Under the pieces are notes generated by a model, which ran no database searches, had not been told where the DNA came from, and worked only from the letters and a program-made list of their open reading frames with translations. 64,000 nt of DNA, taken from Dimorphilus gyrociliatus (taxonomy: Eukaryota; Annelida; Polychaeta; Dinophilidae). Below are positions 13,243-25,045 of this stretch, piece by piece (the first letter of the stretch is position 1; each line of letters starts with the position of its first letter). A program made the position numbers and the translations under genes. Location: positions 62,001-126,000 of the forward strand of contig CAJFCJ010000030.1 in assembly GCA_904063045.1 (NCBI GenBank), read 5' to 3'.

Positions 13243-14582
13243 AAAAAAGCAGCTATTAATTTTATTGATATTCTTAAAATGAACATTTGTAACCTAATGT
13301 AACACTTTAAACATAATAAATTATTTATATAATTGATTGCATTTATCTCTCCTATAGTTAGATATTTTCGTATGTTGGTACCAATATTTTATATATACAG
13401 TGTATATATAGATGTATATATGGTATATATCTTATATTTGTATACGTATAACAAGCGGTATAGATGAAAAAAAAAGTAATTATTGCTGCCCCCTTTTACT
13501 CTTATGTTCGATTATTGAAACCTTAGATGTAAAGTGATAGGATTTTTGTATAGCGAGCTACCATACGCAATCAAAGTAACAAAAAACACTCATGTTGACA
13601 TAGTTTTGCTTAATGTCAATATATTTATCATTTGAATATATACCCTGTATACAGCATATCCATCTCCATTTCTTCTCAATTCCTCGAGAATTACTCATTA
13701 CTAACGAATTTCCACCATTCCTTAGATATCCTTTAATAACCTCCATACGATGTATAGTAAATAGTGTATCGTTGATCGGAAGAGCTCTTTCCTTAGCGAT
13801 GGTTTCGTTGTCTTCTTTGACTTCAACTATTGATAAAGAAAAGCTCTCTTTTATTCGCTATTGTTACTTTTTGACATAGACGGTTTGTGAATTGATAGTA
13901 CTTTTTAGGTAATTCAAAATCAAAGAATGCAGATAGAAAAGATACCCTCGCCCCTGGGTGAATAATCATGCATTGCTATCAAACCATATAAAATAATCAA
14001 GTACTCAATTAAATCGACATCTTTTCTTGTCTCTCAAGGATCTATAACTCTCTGCCAAATATTTTAAGAATGCTCTTCGTTTCTTGATATATTTTGATGC
14101 AGTCGATTAATTTTACAAAAGACAATAGAAGTATTGTATTACGCTAATTCAGGCAAGATATTTTATTTTTATACGACTTTATTTTGAAGAGAAAAGAGAC
14201 TTTTTAAGAATTTTAATGATTAATATAAAATCTCTGTGTTATTCTCGTAGGCTACAAAAGATTTACGACTTAGATCAAAGATTCTATCATTAAAACTAAA
14301 GAAGGTCTGGTTAAACGATTCGCGATAAGGTTAGTATAGATCTGCTTTATTTCTTCATAGATCAGTAGTCATCATATTTCACTTTTCTTATATTTTAACT
14401 CATGAAATGTACTCTTGTCACTTGAAACAAGCATTCCTCGCATTTTAAGCTCTATAAAACTTTTTCTTCTAATCGAAGAGAGGGCGCTTTTAATTAATAT
14501 TAATACCAGTTTATTATTCCAAATTTGAAAAAAGAACTCGACGGGCGCCAAAATAAGACGTAAAAAACCGGTAAGACCGAAA
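13243..14582. other. Intergenic region, no gene seen
   Basis: This is AT-rich DNA between the RhoGEF-like stop and the TMEM11 start. It holds an AATAAA at 13315-13320 in position to end the upstream transcript, and palindromic TA-rich sequence at 13385-13450. Short open frames at 13558-13746 (-) and 13613-13879 (+) overlap each other and have no protein features. The TMEM11 promoter should lie just before 14583. Confidence 0.5.
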
Positions 14583-15335
14583 ATGGCGGATAGTGGTGAA
14601 AGGTTTGTAAAATTGTTAATAAAACTTTCATTTTAGACAAATTGACATTTTTTCTTGAATATACGAACACTTAAATGGAACTTAAACAATATTGTAATTT
14701 TTAAGAGGATAGGGGTCGTATAATGAATACGTTTTTAAACGAACGAGTTCGTTTTGCCTTTGAACTTACTTGACCTATCTTACGAAATGACCCTTTAACA
14801 TATACTAAAGTAGCGACTTGTCCTCTTCAGCTCCAAGCAGACATACTCGATAATTCGAGAAATATACGAAAATGGTGCAGCTAGTGAACATTTTGAAGTA
14901 AAACTGGAGGAAGCGTTAGAAAAGGCTGTATCTGTTATTATTATTGAACCCAGCGTGTTGGGTGCCGAAACTGCAAAATGGATAATGATAGGAAATTTTC
15001 TTCATAAAACGTCCGTACTAACTGGTGTATTCTCTTTATCACTTGCAATACCAAATTATGTTCCAAAAGCCTATGTTCCTCTCGGTTTTGTGAGTTTCGT
15101 TTGTGCTGGATTGTATATGGCATCTTGGCAGTATGATCCTTGTTGTAAATATCAAGTGGAAAAGGACTCTAGAAAACTACAAAAATTACCCTTGCATCAT
15201 TTAACAAGTAATGCCCCAGTCGTTTTAGTACGTAAGGATGATTCAAGGAGGAAAATACTGCATACAACCATTGCCATTGCTGCTGTGTCATTTTCTGCGT
15301 ATTATTTATACAACATCTATATCGATGGCCAGTGA
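14583..15335 (+). CDS. TMEM11: Transmembrane protein 11, mitochondrial
   Basis: This is the inner-membrane protein TMEM11 (PMI in flies), which supports mitochondrial morphology and cristae organisation through contact with the MICOS complex. Exon 1 is 14583-14602 (MADSGE plus two bases) and exon 2 is 14831-15335; the join restores one frame giving 174 residues, against 192 in human. Diagnostic stretches are EIYENG near the start, ETAKWIMIGNFLHKTSVL, the cysteine motif SWQYDPCCKYQVE, and TSNAPVVLVRKDD near the end, all collinear with the vertebrate protein. Two membrane segments are visible, at about residues 80-115 and 150-170. The ATG is supported by the collinear N terminus. The gene converges on NAA50 with 314 bp between the stop codons. 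Confidence 0.95.
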
Positions 15336-15649
15336 AAGAGGTACCGATATCTTTTGCAAGTGAATGTTCTAGTTCTATAAAAATTTAACGAAAGCTTGAA
15401 GCCCATTCAGAATACTTTCATTTTAAAGACAAAAAAAACAAGTATTTAATCGTTATCAATTTGCAGAAAACAAAAAGTATTTTGCTTTGATTAACACAAC
15501 GATAACGGAAAGTTCATAATTTATGGTAAATTATTTATTTTTGTATGTTTACGAACTGACGTTCCTGTGCAGTTTTTACTGTATTGTTATGTAATCGTCG
15601 ATTTAAAAAAAAGCAAATTTACAGATCGGTTTGATAAAATTTCTTTAAA
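15336..15649. other. Convergent 3' gap between TMEM11 and NAA50
   Basis: 314 bp of AT-rich DNA between two converging stop codons. It must hold the 3' UTRs of both genes. No other feature is seen. Confidence 0.6.
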
Positions 15650-16222
15650 TTAATTAGTACGAAATTTCTTTTCTAGAACATAGGCATCAGGGGGTTCAAT
15701 TCTTTTATAATAATTTTCTCTTTTCTCTGTTACTTCAAAATCAAACTTCTTATAAAATTCAATCGCATCATCGTTGTTTACTTGAACGTGCCTAAAAAAA
15801 TAAAAAAAAAAACAAATTCGTATTTTACTCTCATTCTAAGTAGTATAAAGTAAATATATTTACAAGTAAACGCTATTGTATGTTCCATCTTTTTCACAAA
15901 TTCCTAAAACATGTTCCACCATTACGGTTCCGATACCTAATCTTCTATAAGGTGCTAGACAACCAAGAGTCATGATGTATAACTTTTTTTGACCATCCTG
16001 AGATTTATCTACGCGACAGCAGACTCCGCCGACCACAATATCATTATAATAGGCTAGCTGGGCCAATGAGCCGACTTCAAGCACATCTTTATAAAAGTTG
16101 TTATTGTAGGTTACTGGGAAGATGACTTGATTCAATCTCTTCAATTGGTTTACATTATGCTGGGTGATATCACCCAGTTCTATATGTCCCTTACGACCTT
16201 TAGTCATTTCTAGATCTGCCAT
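15650..16222 (-). CDS. NAA50: N-alpha-acetyltransferase 50 (San)
   Basis: NAA50 is the NatE catalytic subunit. It acetylates N-terminal methionines of Met-hydrophobic nascent proteins on the ribosome with the NatA complex, and is needed for sister-chromatid cohesion. Exon 1 is 16222 down to 15864 and exon 2 is 15791 down to 15650; phases agree and give 166 residues against 169 in human. The GNAT acetyl-CoA loop is CLAPYRRLGIGT (R-x-x-G-x-G), with VIFPVTYN and YNDIVVGGVCCRVD before it and YYKRIEPPDAYVL at the end, all highly conserved. The frame extends upstream of 16222, but MADLEM sits just before the conserved HIELGDIT, so I place the start there. Another in-frame Met five residues later is possible. 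Confidence 0.95.
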
Positions 16223-17893
16223 GGGTAAAATGAGCGATAATTCGATATTAATCAAAGAAGTGAATCCAATACAAAAGGAAGTATAGTACAAATGTTACAT
16301 ATGAATTTAACAAAAATATGTGATTTACAATTCAACATTTGAAGATTATGCTATTAATAACAAAAAAATGTACTTTATATTGGAGTGGAAACGTGAGTTT
16401 TCCTTCCTGACTGATACCGTTTTTCGTATATGAAAATAGGTATGTTTTACATTTCTGAATTCCTTGGCGAATCGTAAATAATTAATCGAAGAGAAGAGTC
16501 AGGTATATTTTGCCTTTCAGCCTATAACCCTTCACTTTTTATTTCAGTTCAGAGTCATAGCAATTTTATAAATTTCATTCACAAAATTAGATTGTTTACA
16601 TGTGAGAATTTTCGGAAATATAACTTTTCATTGATAAATTTTAGTAATTCATCATTTTTTCGCTCAAAAATTCTCAAAAGTTTATTCGCTTAATACAAAT
16701 TTTACAGGGCAGAAATCGGTAAAGATTTTTTTGAGAGGTCTTGTATGGTTAAGATTAAAATCAGCCATTCTCTCTTATGTAATGTTTAAGCTATACAGCC
16801 TAATTGTTTGAACAACGACTCAAAAAAACAGAAGCTAACAGCAAGGTCTGAAGAAATTTTATCACTATAAGCTATGTTTCATAAGCTGATTTAAACACAA
16901 AGAAAAACATTTTTTTAGCTATTATGTAATGCATTGAGAAATGGAAATAGCCTATGCCAATAAGAGGACGATAGAGATCAACCCATATAACAAAATAGAT
17001 TCTTCTGCTTGGGAAACCCTCATAGATTAACTTTAAACCGATCAATCTCAAAGTAAACGAAAAACTCAATTAGTGCTTAATTCTGAAAGTCACTATAGCT
17101 AGGACATAAATTTAAAAGCCAATAGTTAATTATAAACGAAGTCTATTTTGCTATGAAAATGTATTGAATTAAAATTTGAGTCTTTTTAATTATCTTAGAA
17201 TATTGAGTGGCTAACGGTTGATACTTTACTTGCTATATTGAGTTTCTAGTGTGTTAGATATTTACTAATATAAGTTAATGCATTTCATTTCAGACCCCTT
17301 ACTACCAATAAAACAAACATTTTGAATAGTGAACGAATATTTCTTCTACCAGTTTCTGCCAGTACAAGTAACCCGTCTACTGGATATAATTTTAGATAGG
17401 TTGCGGGATACGCTTAGGCGACATTTTGTTTTCATAATTATCCTACTCGAAAAACAAATATATCAGGTATTTGAAGCGCTTTTTCAGATCCAGTTTACAT
17501 ATTTTATTTGTTTAAAATAGTTTATGCATTTGATGGGTAACTTCTAGGTTCTTTCCAACTTAAAATCAGATAAAAAACTGTTCATTGGCTGTTTCATAAC
17601 AAAGCACCATGATTGGCCGCACATTGTCAAATGACCGACGTGAATTTTCAGTCTTCTTCCAATCACGAAATTTCGAATTATTTAATCGGGACACTAAATG
17701 TTTTTATAGTAATATAAAACAATAACAATACTCTAATAAGCTTCTCATGCCTCTTATTTTTAATAATAAGACTGTATTTTTCACGAATGGGTCTCGATAA
17801 CTTTCTAGTCGTCTTTCATTGTGCTGGTATATTTTACTCTATGGAGATTCATCTTATATATACTAGTATTTACCTTAATTTTTAGCTTGAAAC
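16223..17893. other. Divergent intergenic region NAA50/NF-YC
   Basis: This 1.67 kb region between two divergent starts should contain both promoters. The NF-YC side carries three CCAAT boxes (17584-17663). Open frames here (16872-17069 -, 17329-17520 +) show no protein features. Confidence 0.5.
17584..17663 (+). promoter_or_regulatory. Three CCAAT boxes upstream of NF-YC
   Basis: Inverted CCAAT boxes (ATTGG) lie at 17584-17588 and 17612-17616 and a direct CCAAT at 17659-17663, within 80 bp and 230-310 bp upstream of the NF-YC ATG. Flanks fit the NF-Y preference: AGCCAATG and GGCCAATC for the inverted boxes, and CCAATCA for the direct one. The spacing of about 28 and 47 bp is typical of multi-CCAAT promoters. 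NF-YC encodes a subunit of the factor that reads these boxes. Confidence 0.5.
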
Positions 17894-19591
17894 ATGTCGG
17901 ATACCATTCACCTCTTTCCGGAAAGCGAAGGACAAAAAAGCTTGAAAGAATTTTGGACCCAATGTTTACAAGATATGACAAATTTGGATCCTCACGATGG
18001 GAATAAAGTATTTCGATTAATATATTAGACAAGAACAAGATCTTATTTAACTTTTTTTTACGAAAACAGCAAAAAACTTTCTTCAAATCTCCTGAGTTGC
18101 CTTTGGCAAGAATCAAGAAGATAATGAAATTAGACGAAGATGTAAAAATGATAAGCGCCGAAGCACCAGTTTTATTTTCAAAAGCAGCAGAGCTGTTTAT
18201 TCACGAACTAACGTTACGAGCTTGGATACATACAGAGGAAAATAAACGAAGAACTCTTCAGAAAAATGACGTTGCACTCGCCATATCCAAGTGCGATACT
18301 TTTGATTTTCTAATTGATATAGTCCCTCGTGAAGATGGAAAAACAAAAGTGGTAAGCTGTTGACACATTATCTTTTTCCTTGGAAGATACTATTTCATTT
18401 TTTTATCCCTAAACAAAGGATGAAGGCACACCTAGATCGGGAAATGATATTCAGTACTACATAACTCTACCGCAACAACAGCAGAGTCATCAAGGTATTT
18501 TTGTTCGTTTGTTATATTCAATTTTTATTGTATGTATAAGCGATTCAGTCCTCTAATAAATTTATTCCTGTATTCAAAAGCCACAACACAACCTATTCAA
18601 ATACAATTGGGCAATCAGGAAAATATGTCCCAAATAATTCAATTACCCCAGACATCCTGTCAATCTCAGGTTAGTAGAATAGAATATTTTTTTGGTAAAG
18701 ACTTAGCCTCTCTATTATAAGTTTAAAATATCATTTTATACAAGCACGGTTTTAATTAGGTTGTTCAGCAAGTACTTGTACCTTCCACTGGTGGTTCTGA
18801 CGGGAATAATATGTCAGCCGTTACAGTAATAACCATTTTAAATAAGCTGTTTAGTGGTATCTCTGTTAGATGAATAGCGTAGTAGGTTGATGTAATAGCT
18901 ATTTTCTATAGGATATTTAAATTCTTATTCGATGGTATTGCACGCAAATTGTTTTAGATAATAGATATTTATAGATTATTATTCATATTTTTTCAAAAAA
19001 ACAACTTTCTTTTACTTTTACATTAACAGTTAACGACGGAGCAGTTGCAATCTCTTCAGTCACAAATTAAAACTGTCCAAAGTGGATCAAATTCAAATCA
19101 AGGTAGCTAGTGAAAAAGTTCACTTGTTTTTCTTAATTTAATTCTTTTTCGTTTTAAACCAGTACAACAATTACAAGTTCAACTAGCGGGCAACCAGACT
19201 ACTGATGGATCGTCTGGTACAATATCTCAAATTATTCAACTACCAGTCTCTAATGCTAGCAACGTATCGGGAACTTCTCAAGTTGTTCAACAGCTGATGA
19301 TTCCATCGGGTACCGGAACTGACTCAACTGCTATGTCAGCTATAAGTGTAAGTGTTTCTTGTCTGATTTGATTTTGTATAGTTATCGCAATAGCTTTAAA
19401 AAATATTTTCAATTTCAAATATATAGATAACTCCAGAACAATTGCAAGCTATACAGCAACAATTAAACAAGTCTACCGGTTCGCAAATCCATGCGGGAGG
19501 AAATCAAATATTTCAGTTACAACAAGTTGCCACAGTGGGTGGACAACCAACTGTATATGTAGAGACTTCAGAAGAGATGTCAGGAGAATGA
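17894..19591 (+). CDS. NFYC: Nuclear transcription factor Y subunit gamma
   Basis: This is the histone-fold subunit C of the heterotrimeric CCAAT-binding factor NF-Y. It pairs with NF-YB and then recruits NF-YA to DNA in the nucleus. Exon 1 is 17894-18007 and exon 2 is 18070-18351, both in phase 0. Exon 2 carries the near-invariant histone fold from [19 protein letters not shown] through [18 protein letters not shown] to [11 protein letters not shown]. Exon 1 supplies the [13 protein letters not shown] helix that precedes the fold in the family. Six or so later exons (18420-19591) encode the glutamine-rich activation region, with repeated QIIQLP and VVQQ motifs, ending SEEMSGE and a TGA at 19589-19591. 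The exon holding VVQQVLVP (about 18761-18825) has an unclear 3' edge. The gene converges on RAD17 with only 107 bp between stops. Confidence 0.95.
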
Positions 19592-19698
19592 ATAACTCAA
19601 GATGTTTGGCAGTTTAACGCGAAAACTCGTTTTACGTGTCGTTGTACATTATTGCATGCTTATATTATAAAAAATTACTCCTATCTTAATATTTTTTG

Positions 19699-22375
19699 TC
19701 AATCGGAGTCAAATTCTTCGATCTTCAATTCAGGATCGTTAACAGGTGGGTCTGGGGTTTTAGGCAATTGATCTTTAACTTCAAAACTTCTCTTTGAATA
19801 AGCTATTTTATCAGTAACTTCCATATCGACTGCTTCCATTTGATCAAGGCTTTTGTTTACTGTAAGCGAAATATCTTTAATTTCTTTTCCTGTAAATTCT
19901 ATATTTGAAAGCTAACCTAGATTTCCACGAAATGAAAAACTTCGTGATATGCAGGATTTTTGCGCCATTGTACACATGCAACAATTGCAATTTTTAATAA
20001 ATGGTATTAATTCCGTTGCAATATTCAGAGGCTTCCAATATCCAGCTTAAAAGATATAAAAAGCCTAGTAGACGAGTTATAAATAAGTTGTTTAATTAAT
20101 AGTAGCTTACATTGAAATAGCCTTTCAATATTTTGTTTATTCTCTCCCATTTGATTTCTAACAGTCATGAATAGAGGCTTTTTCAAGGGTTGTAATTTCT
20201 TTTTCGAGTTAGTTGGATAATTAGCACGTTTCTTTGTATTGTAAAACATTATACTACGAGATGCATAGCTTGCAATCGTTCCCTCAAGAGAGGATCTTGT
20301 CTGGAAGGATTAAAATTTCTCTTACAATGTGCTATTTAGGGAATTTATGCTGAGAAGTTTACTAACATTCCAATTTGAGACCATAGTATCAACTACAGAA
20401 AAAGCTTCTGCAGTATTGGCTATATCGTATATATCTCCATAAAAATCAAGATAATTTTGCTGCAGAAAGGAGCTAAAGCAGTCGGCAGTTAATCCAACTC
20501 TTTCGAATACCTCCTGAATAAGATAATAGATATTTCCGTAAAAATGTTATATATAATAAAAAACTTTACCTCAGGATTCTCTTTCAAAGGCTTTCGGTAT
20601 AGTTCGGCAGGTGGTTCCGATTCTTCTTTTACTTCTTTTATAATATGTATTTCTTCTCTCTTGGCGTATAGTATTTTGCCTAAAGCATGAAAAAGAAACA
20701 AACCGGAATCTCTTCCTTTCGAAGAATGTACATATTCTTTCGTGGATTTTGTATTTAATCCTTTGTCTAGGTTTAATAGAGAAAGTATTTCATAAAAAAC
20801 AATATACAAATATAATCAATTATTTTGAAATTACCTGATACCATAGCAATTTGTAGAGCATTAATACAGCATCTAATATCGCCAGGATTGGATGCTATTA
20901 TATCTTCGATTAAACGTTTATCAGGTAATTGCAAAGACTCATCCTATAAGAGTAAAGTGATTTTTTACAATGTCCTATAAAATGACTATAGTCCAACCTG
21001 AGATTTCTCTAAATTAGCTATTCTATTTAAACTTTTATACAGAATCGTTGGAGCGATTGCGTTAAAACTGTAACAGATGAATAAAAATAAGAGAAAACCG
21101 TAAATTAAAAAAAAAACATGATAATTTTTAACCTTTATTTACAAACCTTATATTAATAATACTTAAATCACCAGTAGTTGAAGGATTAAACAATTTTTGC
21201 ATATTCCACTCAGAGGATGAGCTATCGCTTATTATAAATACTAATGGCGTTGTTCCGCACCGTTTATACTCTCTAAAAAGTGCATATACTTATATATCGA
21301 AATACACACAAAATACAATATTATATATGTTAACTCTATTTTCTTATTACGTTTTCTTTACCTGAGTACGTTGTGGAATTCATTCAAGTTTTCAAAGAAT
21401 ACTGGTAGTAAATCCTATTTGTAAAATATATAAATGAATATATTTTGATATATTAATAAACAATAACTATGGTTAATACTTTTATTACCTCAACTAGATT
21501 TATTTTCTTCACACCAGATAATAAACTTTCTTTTGAATATCGAAAAAGTGTTTGAAATTCATTCGATTTGAAAAGAAAATCAGAAAAAATTTCCATTTGT
21601 TTCTCTCCGTATTCGATTCTTCCATATTCTAAAAATTTTATTATAACAATCAATTGAATAATTAAACAATGATTATCTATAGATTAACACCAACCATCTA
21701 ATTCTCTATCAATCTGATTATCTTCCATGTTAAAATTAGGTGGGACTTCCCAAGTACTGACTTCTATTTTCATTGATTTGCACAATAATAATAATGTTGT
21801 AGTTTTCCCACATCCAGTTGGACCGGAGAGAATAATAATCGGAGCCTGAAAACATATAGACATATATTCTATACTGTCGACGATTTGGTCGTATAATAAA
21901 AGAACTTACGGTTTTAAGATTAGAGCTAAAACACCAATCCAAGAGCTCTTGGACACTCGACACCTTTTTCTTATGAACAGCCAAATCGGCCTATCAACGA
22001 TTAAGCTGTAAATTAGATTTGGATTTTAATAATTTGCTTACCAAATGCCTAGGAGTATTCTTCTCTGCCCAAGAGCATTCTGCCACAACTTTCTGATTTC
22101 TTCTCCTAATTACTTTTGAAGTATGCGTCTCCAAATCAGGATTAGCTGATCTAAATTTTCTAATGGAAGGTTGAGAGTGACTACTGAAGTCACTAAAGTC
22201 ACTAAATCCACCACCAGTGGTAAGTTTTTTCTTTCTCTGTGGTCATTAATAAAGGTTTTAGTCAATTTTAAAACATAATTCAAATGAGATATACCTCATA
22301 TTGTGATGAACTCCTAAGATTATTAATTGTATCAAAACTTCCACATTTTCTTACTCTCTTATCTTTCTTCAACAT
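19699..22375 (-). CDS. RAD17: Checkpoint clamp loader RAD17
   Basis: RAD17 is the large subunit of the RFC-like complex that loads the 9-1-1 clamp at damaged DNA and starts ATR signalling. The start MLKKDKRVRK is at 22375 and the stop TGA at 19701-19699, with about a dozen exons. The signature LAVHKKKVSSVQELLDW (about 21905-21985) precedes the Walker A motif GPTGCGKTTT (about 21800-21830). Walker B is NLVEDLLP, built from exons near 21500 and 21400, followed by PLVFIISDS. GDIRCCINALQ near 20870 is the sensor-2 type helix, and LFLFHALGKILYAKRE near 20660 is a RAD17-specific block. The acidic C terminus IEEFDSD resembles the conserved tail that binds 9-1-1. Exon edges after 20000 are approximate. 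Confidence 0.92.
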
Positions 22376-22804
22376 GAATAGTGGAGTACGAGATCAATGA
22401 TCCGAGCGGAAATTGATATAGACCTTATACAGTAACTTATTTTAACCTTTAGGAAATGAGTATAGACTACGATCTAATAAATATATTTCGTGTACGAATA
22501 GAATCTAACTCAAAGGTTGATAGTTTACTTTATTCGTGTATTTATACAGATAGGAACTCTCGTATTATGGTTAGCCGGAAGGTCCACCGGTGTTTTCGAA
22601 TATTACATATAGATGTCGCTAGTATATATATATATATATATAGATATATATATATTGAATAACAAAAAAACTTGTGCAATAACAATCATAAAAAGTGGCT
22701 TTTTATGTATACTGACACAATTATTTCGTGTAAGATATTTACTTTAAGTTAAGATAAGTATTTAATAAAGATTTGCATGTAAAATAAATGACTTTTAATT
22801 GAAG
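22376..22804. other. Gap between RAD17 start and GPCR stop
   Basis: 429 bp that should hold the RAD17 promoter and the GPCR 3' UTR. It contains a (TA)n run at 22623-22655, with GATGTCGCTA just before it, a weak CTCF-like core. Confidence 0.5.
22623..22655. repeat. (TA)n microsatellite
   Basis: An interrupted TA dinucleotide run between RAD17 and the GPCR gene. Confidence 0.8.
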
Positions 22805-23752
22805 TTAGCCACAAATTCTGCGACCAATACGACTGAAGGCCATACGAAAATCTCTATTACTGAAGACATAAACAAAAGGGTTGATACCGGAATTAATATA
22901 AGCTGCCCACGATGCCCATTCATACAACCAATTTGGGATCCAATTTTCGTGAAATGTCATTATTGGCCAAACTATAGTCCAAGGTAACCAACATAGTAAA
23001 AATACTAATATAATAATTCCAAGCATAATAGCGGCTCGTTTTTGTTTAATCATCCGTTGACCTTGATCTTTTTCATCCGAGACTTTTTTGGTTAGTTCTT
23101 GATTAATTGCCTTATATAAAAGAATATACAATGTACACATAAGAATTATTGGAATATAGTAAACGACGCTTGCTGAAACTAAGGCGTACCATTGATTTAC
23201 GGAATAGTCGCAAGCTGTTTCTTTAACATTGTGGATAGAACCGTCTCTAAGACGTCTAATAATATAAATAGCTGGTACCCAGGCAATGGCAGCGCAAAAC
23301 CATATAAGGACTATTAAATTCCTTAATCTCGATTTACTCCACATTTTCATATGCATTAGAGGTTGTGTAATTGCTGAGTGACGATCGGCAGCTATTGCTG
23401 CTAGTGTGAAGAAGCTAGCCGTACAGGATAAATAGTCAATGGAAACCCATAAATCACATGCTATAACACCCCAGGGCCAACAGGATACTAAAGTGTACAC
23501 CAACATTGGAGGCATAACAAATATCCCAACAAAGAAGTCAGCTATGGCTAAAGAGATGTAGTATATGTTACCACCAACGTCTTGCAGTTTTGAATCGAAT
23601 ACTAATGCTATTATAATTCCCAAATTACCAAAGACTGTACAAATTATTAATATACCAAAACCAATTATAACGCCTATTTGATGACTATATTCTTTATCTG
23701 GACCGAATACGATCTCGCTGAATTTACAAGTTTCCTCTGTTGTTTGATTCAT
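22805..23752 (-). CDS. Orphan aminergic-type class A GPCR
   Basis: An intronless 315-residue receptor with seven membrane helices. TM1 holds GNLG and TM2 SLAIADFFVG. TM3 holds the amine-binding aspartate (SIDYLSC, D3.32) and ends DRH in place of DRY. TM5 has IP at 5.50, TM6 has CWLPW, and TM7 is WAAYINSGINPFVY with the aminergic W/Y pair and NPxxY. The N terminus is short with one N-glycosylation site (NQT). Intracellular loop 3 is very short, and the C tail ends soon after helix 8 with a cysteine (RRICG) that could be palmitoylated. The TM3 aspartate points to a biogenic amine ligand. The usual aromatic residues after CWLP are W and T here, so the ligand cannot be named (muscarinic, histamine, octopamine and trace-amine classes are all possible). 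Confidence 0.85.
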   Translation of the reverse strand: MNQTTEETCKFSEIVFGPDKEYSHQIGVIIGFGILIICTVFGNLGIIIALVFDSKLQDVGGNIYYISLAIADFFVGIFVMPPMLVYTLVSCWPWGVIACDLWVSIDYLSCTASFFTLAAIAADRHSAITQPLMHMKMWSKSRLRNLIVLIWFCAAIAWVPAIYIIRRLRDGSIHNVKETACDYSVNQWYALVSASVVYYIPIILMCTLYILLYKAINQELTKKVSDEKDQGQRMIKQKRAAIMLGIIILVFLLCWLPWTIVWPIMTFHENWIPNWLYEWASWAAYINSGINPFVYVFSNRDFRMAFSRIGRRICG

Positions 23753-25045
23753 TTCCCAATTCCAATTGCCTTACATTTCTTCCACGTAGCCTTTTATACG
23801 AAGCTAAACTTTGCACTTGATTTAGCTTTAATCTACTTGCTAGTGTCTTAGTTGTGTATCAGGTAACGCCAACGTACAACTTTTGATCAACAAGCCAAGT
23901 GTATATTTTGTATCTTCTTAGCACTTAGATACTATAAACTATTTTGCTAATGAATTAAAAATTCTAATTAAAACCTAGAATATATAAAACACCGCATTTA
24001 ACTTTATATATGCTTTAAAGGTAAATTAGAAGAGTTTTCAACTATAATAAGAACAAAAAAGTATCATACTGAGAATTTATTCATTAAAGACGTCGTGTTT
24101 TTCTAGATTTAATTAAAGCCAGGAATAAGGGTTCTTTCATACATCAATGAGATAAAAAAAATTGTATTTAATTATCTAAATGTTCTATTAATCAAGTTTC
24201 GTTTGTTACCTATGGGCTACTTTTATTCAAAAAAGAAATGTAAAAGAAAAGTTTACACGTTGCTTTTACGCATTTCAGAACGAACAACTAACAAATTGCA
24301 TAAGAAATTGTTAAAACTAAAAATTGGGATAGAGCGAGAGGGAATCAGAGGAAGGCAATTTACAGGGAAATATTTTCCATGTGTAAATAATATCAGTATT
24401 TAAAATAGTAACGTTCTGTGAAAATATTCTTTAATGGAAGATTTTTAAGTTTAATGCAGAAAAAATTTTAAAGGTTTGCTAGTCTAGCATTCATTCAGTA
24501 CATTGATAAAATCCTTCCTTTTTTCCTTTACATCGAATATACTGATCACATAATTGACTATTATATATATATGCATACATCTAACATACTGTATATAAAT
24601 TTATATACAAACGACAAGTTAAAAGCGAACAAGGGTAGGAATAGGATAAGGTAAATGAATTAAATAATCTTTTTTTGAAGCATTGGAAGATTTAGGAAAA
24701 AATAAATGTTTTTGTCCTGTAAGTGTAAAAACAGAAGGTATAATTAACTCTCTGCTCTTTCAAGCTTCTGTATATGAAAACATTACAATGACAATGTTAT
24801 AATCTAAGGGTTTTTTATTAATTTTTTATCTGGTTTTCTTTCTTTTTTCATCTTTTTTTCTTCCTTTTTTTAATTATTAAATTAAAATTGAAAATCTTCA
24901 ATCGTGTTATTCCTATAGATAAGATCTAAGTCTTATCATGCTGTGTGTCGGTCTGTGTGTGTTTGTAATAATGTACATATATGCATACGCACGTTGACGT
25001 AGACAGTTAATTAATGATTTAATTAATAACTAGATACAATTTTAT
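23753..25045. other. Intergenic region, no gene seen
   Basis: 1.29 kb of AT-rich DNA between the GPCR start and the PM20D1 stop. It should hold the GPCR promoter and the PM20D1 3' UTR. The open frame 24203-24403 (+) is basic and low in information. TA-rich palindromic stretches occur at 24560-24610 and 24970-25000. Confidence 0.5.

Noticed and set aside
17805-18116. Minus-strand open frame over the NF-YC start
   Set aside because: It is the shadow of the NF-YC first exons.
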